NCBI GenBank assembly: GCA_004376305.1
Contig: SOKD01000337.1
Coordinates: 1 to 8,694 of the forward strand
DNA: 8,694 nt
Source of the DNA: Candidatus Cloacimonadota bacterium
Lineage (GTDB): Bacteria > Hydrothermota > E44-bin80
Direction: 5' to 3'
The notes under the pieces were generated by a model. It worked only from the letters and a program-made list of their open reading frames with translations, did no database searches and had not been told where the DNA came from. Below are positions 6,983 through 8,694 of the stretch, one piece after another (the first letter of the stretch is position 1; the number at the start of each line of letters is the position of its first letter). Both the position numbers and the translations under genes were made by a program.

Positions 6983-7435
6983 CTAAAGCGCTTTCATTCT
7001 GTCTATTTCTTGATGAGCTACTTCAAATTGGCCTGCCTCGAGCAATGCTACAATAAGTTTAATATGTTTTAGTTTTGTCTGATCACCAATGTGTATTTCT
7101 ACAGTAGTATTCTTGGTTTCCTTCTGCTTTGGAGTATCTGCTTCTTCCGCATCGTCTATTTCGTCAAAAGTGAGTTCCCTTATACCTTTTGCAAGTTCGT
7201 GCTCCTTTCCGACAAAGTGCTCCTGATCATCTGGCAGGACTTCAGGTGCTGTTTCAGTTTTATCCTGACCATGCATTGTTCTGCCGAATGGTTTTATGTC
7301 CAATCCGTTTTCAGATGCTTTAGCAGATGCATCATTCTCAGTTTCCTCTTCCTTTGAGAAGAAATCATCGAGAGGTGAAGCTGATTTTGATTTTTTTCCT
7401 TTGCGTTTCTTGAGTTTCTCGATTATATCATCCAA
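6983..7435 (-). CDS. Hypothetical protein, disordered linker with TPR-like C-terminal hairpin
   Basis: 150 residues, read from a TTG codon at 7435-7433 that sits five nt after a strong AAGGAGG. The nearest ATG overlaps the TTG, is out of frame and meets TAA two codons later. Residues 1-18 are very basic (KLKKRKGKKSK). Residues 20-110 are acidic, rich in E, D, K, S and T, and look unstructured. Residues about 113-117 (VEIHI) could form a short strand. Residues 121-150 form two helices with the spacing of a tetratricopeptide unit (LIVALLEAGQFEVAHQEIDRM: Leu, Gly, Phe and Ala in TPR positions). No membrane segment or enzyme motif is seen. It lies 52 bases after the TPR protein gene and 85 bases before the TldE-like gene, probably in the same operon. 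I do not recognise a family; an adaptor or scaffold is possible but unproven. Confidence 0.8.
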   Translation of the reverse strand: MDDIIEKLKKRKGKKSKSASPLDDFFSKEEETENDASAKASENGLDIKPFGRTMHGQDKTETAPEVLPDDQEHFVGKEHELAKGIRELTFDEIDDAEEADTPKQKETKNTTVEIHIGDQTKLKHIKLIVALLEAGQFEVAHQEIDRMKAL

Positions 7436-7440
7436 TGTCT

Positions 7441-7447
7441 CCTCCTT
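7441..7447 (-). promoter_or_regulatory. Shine-Dalgarno that fixes a TTG start
   Basis: The minus strand reads AAGGAGG, five nt before the TTG at 7435-7433. The placement is ideal and no in-frame ATG lies near the start, so it decides the start of the 150-residue gene. Confidence 0.75.
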
Positions 7448-7487
7448 GAGCGCTTTTTAAATGCATTACCCGGTTTCTGGTGGAATT

Positions 7488-8694
7488 TTATTGTATCGCA
7501 TCCTTTTCATAAGTTGTGAGGAGTTCTCTTGCTTCAGTATTTGTCGGATCAATCTCAATTACCTTTTTAAGAGAGCCAATCGCTTCGGTGATTTTATCCA
7601 GACCTATGAGAGCTTGCGCCATATTGAGGTATAACTGCGGATACTTAAATCCCAGTTTAACGGCTTCATTAAATGATTGCATTGCCTCTTCAAACTTTTC
7701 ACCTTTTAACTGGATAACGCCAAGATTATTGTATGCCTCTTCAAGACCGGGCTCTATTTCGAGAGCCTTCTTAATGCATTTAATTGCCTTCTGCGTTTGT
7801 CCTTTTTCACCGAGTATCATACCCAGGTTAAGGTGGGCTTCAGCATAGTTCTCTCTTATTTCCAATGCCTTTCGGATCTCCTTTTCGGCTGCACCGAATG
7901 AACCACGGTAGAAGAGGATAACACCACGACTTAAATGGTTTTGTGCTGTTTCAAAAAGCCGCTCTTCTTCTCTCTTCTTTTCACCTTCAACGATGCTCTT
8001 CGTCAGGTTTTCAATTGATTGAGAAACATTTGCAATGTTTGATTGTGAATTTCTTATTGCTGAAAGGATTTCATTGTTTGAATCAAGATACTTGGAGAGA
8101 TTATCCGGAACCTGCGAGAGCACCTGGATGATCTCTTCCGACTCCGCTTGTCTTTTACTATTGCTGTTTTGCAGAAGTTTTTCAAACGATTTGGTCTGTT
8201 GCTCTATTGCCTTGTTGAGTTGTGTAATGGCAGAGGCTATTTCATCGCTTTTTGAATTTGATGTTTCAAGGAGCGATACAACCGATTCATCGAGTTTGCT
8301 CAATTTTATTTCAATGCCTTCCCCTCTTTTATCAATTACAGCCGAGATGACATCCTGTTTCTTGTCAAAGGTTGCTAAGGTTTCTGCGAGTATCTTAAAA
8401 CCTTCCTGCAGCAATGATATACCTTCGCTTACTGAATGGATTTCGTTTTGAATTGATTCGAATACTGGAAGCTGCTTGTTGAAGGATTCTGTTTGTGATT
8501 TTTCAATATTTTCAAGTGCAGGAACCATTGTATCCTTCAATTCCGAGAATGAGGTTTTGAATGCAGTTGCCATGTTTTCACTGTTTGCAAAAAATCTTTC
8601 ATATGCTTCATCCTGTCTGGTCAACAGTGTTGTATTACCCTCTTCAATTGCAGTGATAAGTCTCTCATTGCTTTCACTGGATGAGGTAGTGTAT
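7488..8694 (-). CDS. Coiled-coil / TPR protein, N-terminus cut by window edge
   Basis: The frame stays open from the stop at 7488-7490 to the right edge, giving 401 visible residues. A TTG at 8624-8622 could start a 378-residue form. It has no well-placed Shine-Dalgarno, and the helical, Glu/Ser/Thr-rich sequence continues smoothly upstream of it, so the gene is probably 5'-partial. Numbered from that TTG, residues 1-220 are long amphipathic helix rich in S, Q, N, E and K, probably coiled coil. They contain diverged repeats (LLETSNSKSDEI at 118-129, LLQNSNSKRQAESEEI at 150-165). Four tandem TPR units follow at about 227-362, each near 34 residues with the usual Gly/Tyr/Ala/Pro pattern (for example EAYNNLGVIQL and KALEIEP). 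TPRs bind protein partners, so a scaffold role in the signalling operon is reasonable. No catalytic motif or membrane segment is visible, although the missing N-terminus could hold one. Confidence 0.88.
   Translation of the reverse strand, partial: YTTSSSESNERLITAIEEGNTTLLTRQDEAYERFFANSENMATAFKTSFSELKDTMVPALENIEKSQTESFNKQLPVFESIQNEIHSVSEGISLLQEGFKILAETLATFDKKQDVISAVIDKRGEGIEIKLSKLDESVVSLLETSNSKSDEIASAITQLNKAIEQQTKSFEKLLQNSNSKRQAESEEIIQVLSQVPDNLSKYLDSNNEILSAIRNSQSNIANVSQSIENLTKSIVEGEKKREEERLFETAQNHLSRGVILFYRGSFGAAEKEIRKALEIRENYAEAHLNLGMILGEKGQTQKAIKCIKKALEIEPGLEEAYNNLGVIQLKGEKFEEAMQSFNEAVKLGFKYPQLYLNMAQALIGLDKITEAIGSLKKVIEIDPTNTEARELLTTYEKDAIQ

Noticed and set aside
7941..8290. Diverged repeats within the coiled-coil part of the TPR protein, considered as a DNA repeat array.
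   Set aside because: Similarity is at protein level only and irregular; it fits ordinary coiled-coil repetition, not a DNA repeat or CRISPR.
8035..8451. Plus-strand open frame of 138 codons, Ser/Leu/Cys-rich.
   Set aside because: It is the antisense shadow of the coiled-coil segment of the TPR protein; its composition follows from reverse-reading Glu/Lys/Ser-rich codons.

Overview
The window carries six genes, all read from the minus strand, so the order of transcription runs from high to low coordinates. It comes from a bacterium of moderate GC (about 40% by eye). A Hanks-type Ser/Thr kinase, a GAF/GGDEF protein, a class III cyclase-like protein and TPR proteins together suggest a signalling-rich, probably uncultivated Gram-negative-type lineage. 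The sequence alone does not fix the phylum. There is no rRNA, tRNA, CRISPR array, insertion sequence or obvious phage material.

Layout in transcription order: (1) 8694-7488, a coiled-coil plus TPR protein whose 5' end lies outside the window. (2) 7435-6983, a 150-residue hypothetical protein that starts with TTG behind a strong Shine-Dalgarno and ends in a TPR-like hairpin. (3) 6897-5551, a TldD/PmbA-family protein of the TldE type, without the metalloprotease motif. (4) 5551-2969, an 860-residue protein with about 540 residues of unknown fold followed by a class III nucleotidyl-cyclase-like domain. (5) 2969-1011, a degenerate receiver, two GAF domains and a GGDEF domain. (6) 896-1, a Ser/Thr protein kinase cut by the left edge, with its own sigma70-like promoter at 929-957. 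No gene-free stretch exceeds about 115 bases.

Genes 3, 4 and 5 are joined by one-base stop/start overlaps (TAATG, then TGATG). The TldE-like protein, the cyclase-like protein and the GGDEF protein are therefore probably made from one message with coupled translation. The gaps before genes 2 and 3 (52 and 85 bases) show no convincing terminator, so the operon probably begins upstream of the window.

The most interesting point is that both second-messenger domains are non-standard at residues that matter. The GGDEF domain has Gly where nearly all diguanylate cyclases have the guanine-contacting Asp (PleD Asp344 position), and its inhibitory-site Asp is also Gly. The cyclase-like domain keeps both metal Asp residues, the adenine-selecting Lys/Asp pair and the transition-state Asn. 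It has Tyr in place of the transition-state Arg and about 64 extra residues inside the catalytic domain. The pair could make unusual nucleotides, could act as non-catalytic nucleotide sensors, or could be one of each. The sequence cannot decide between these.
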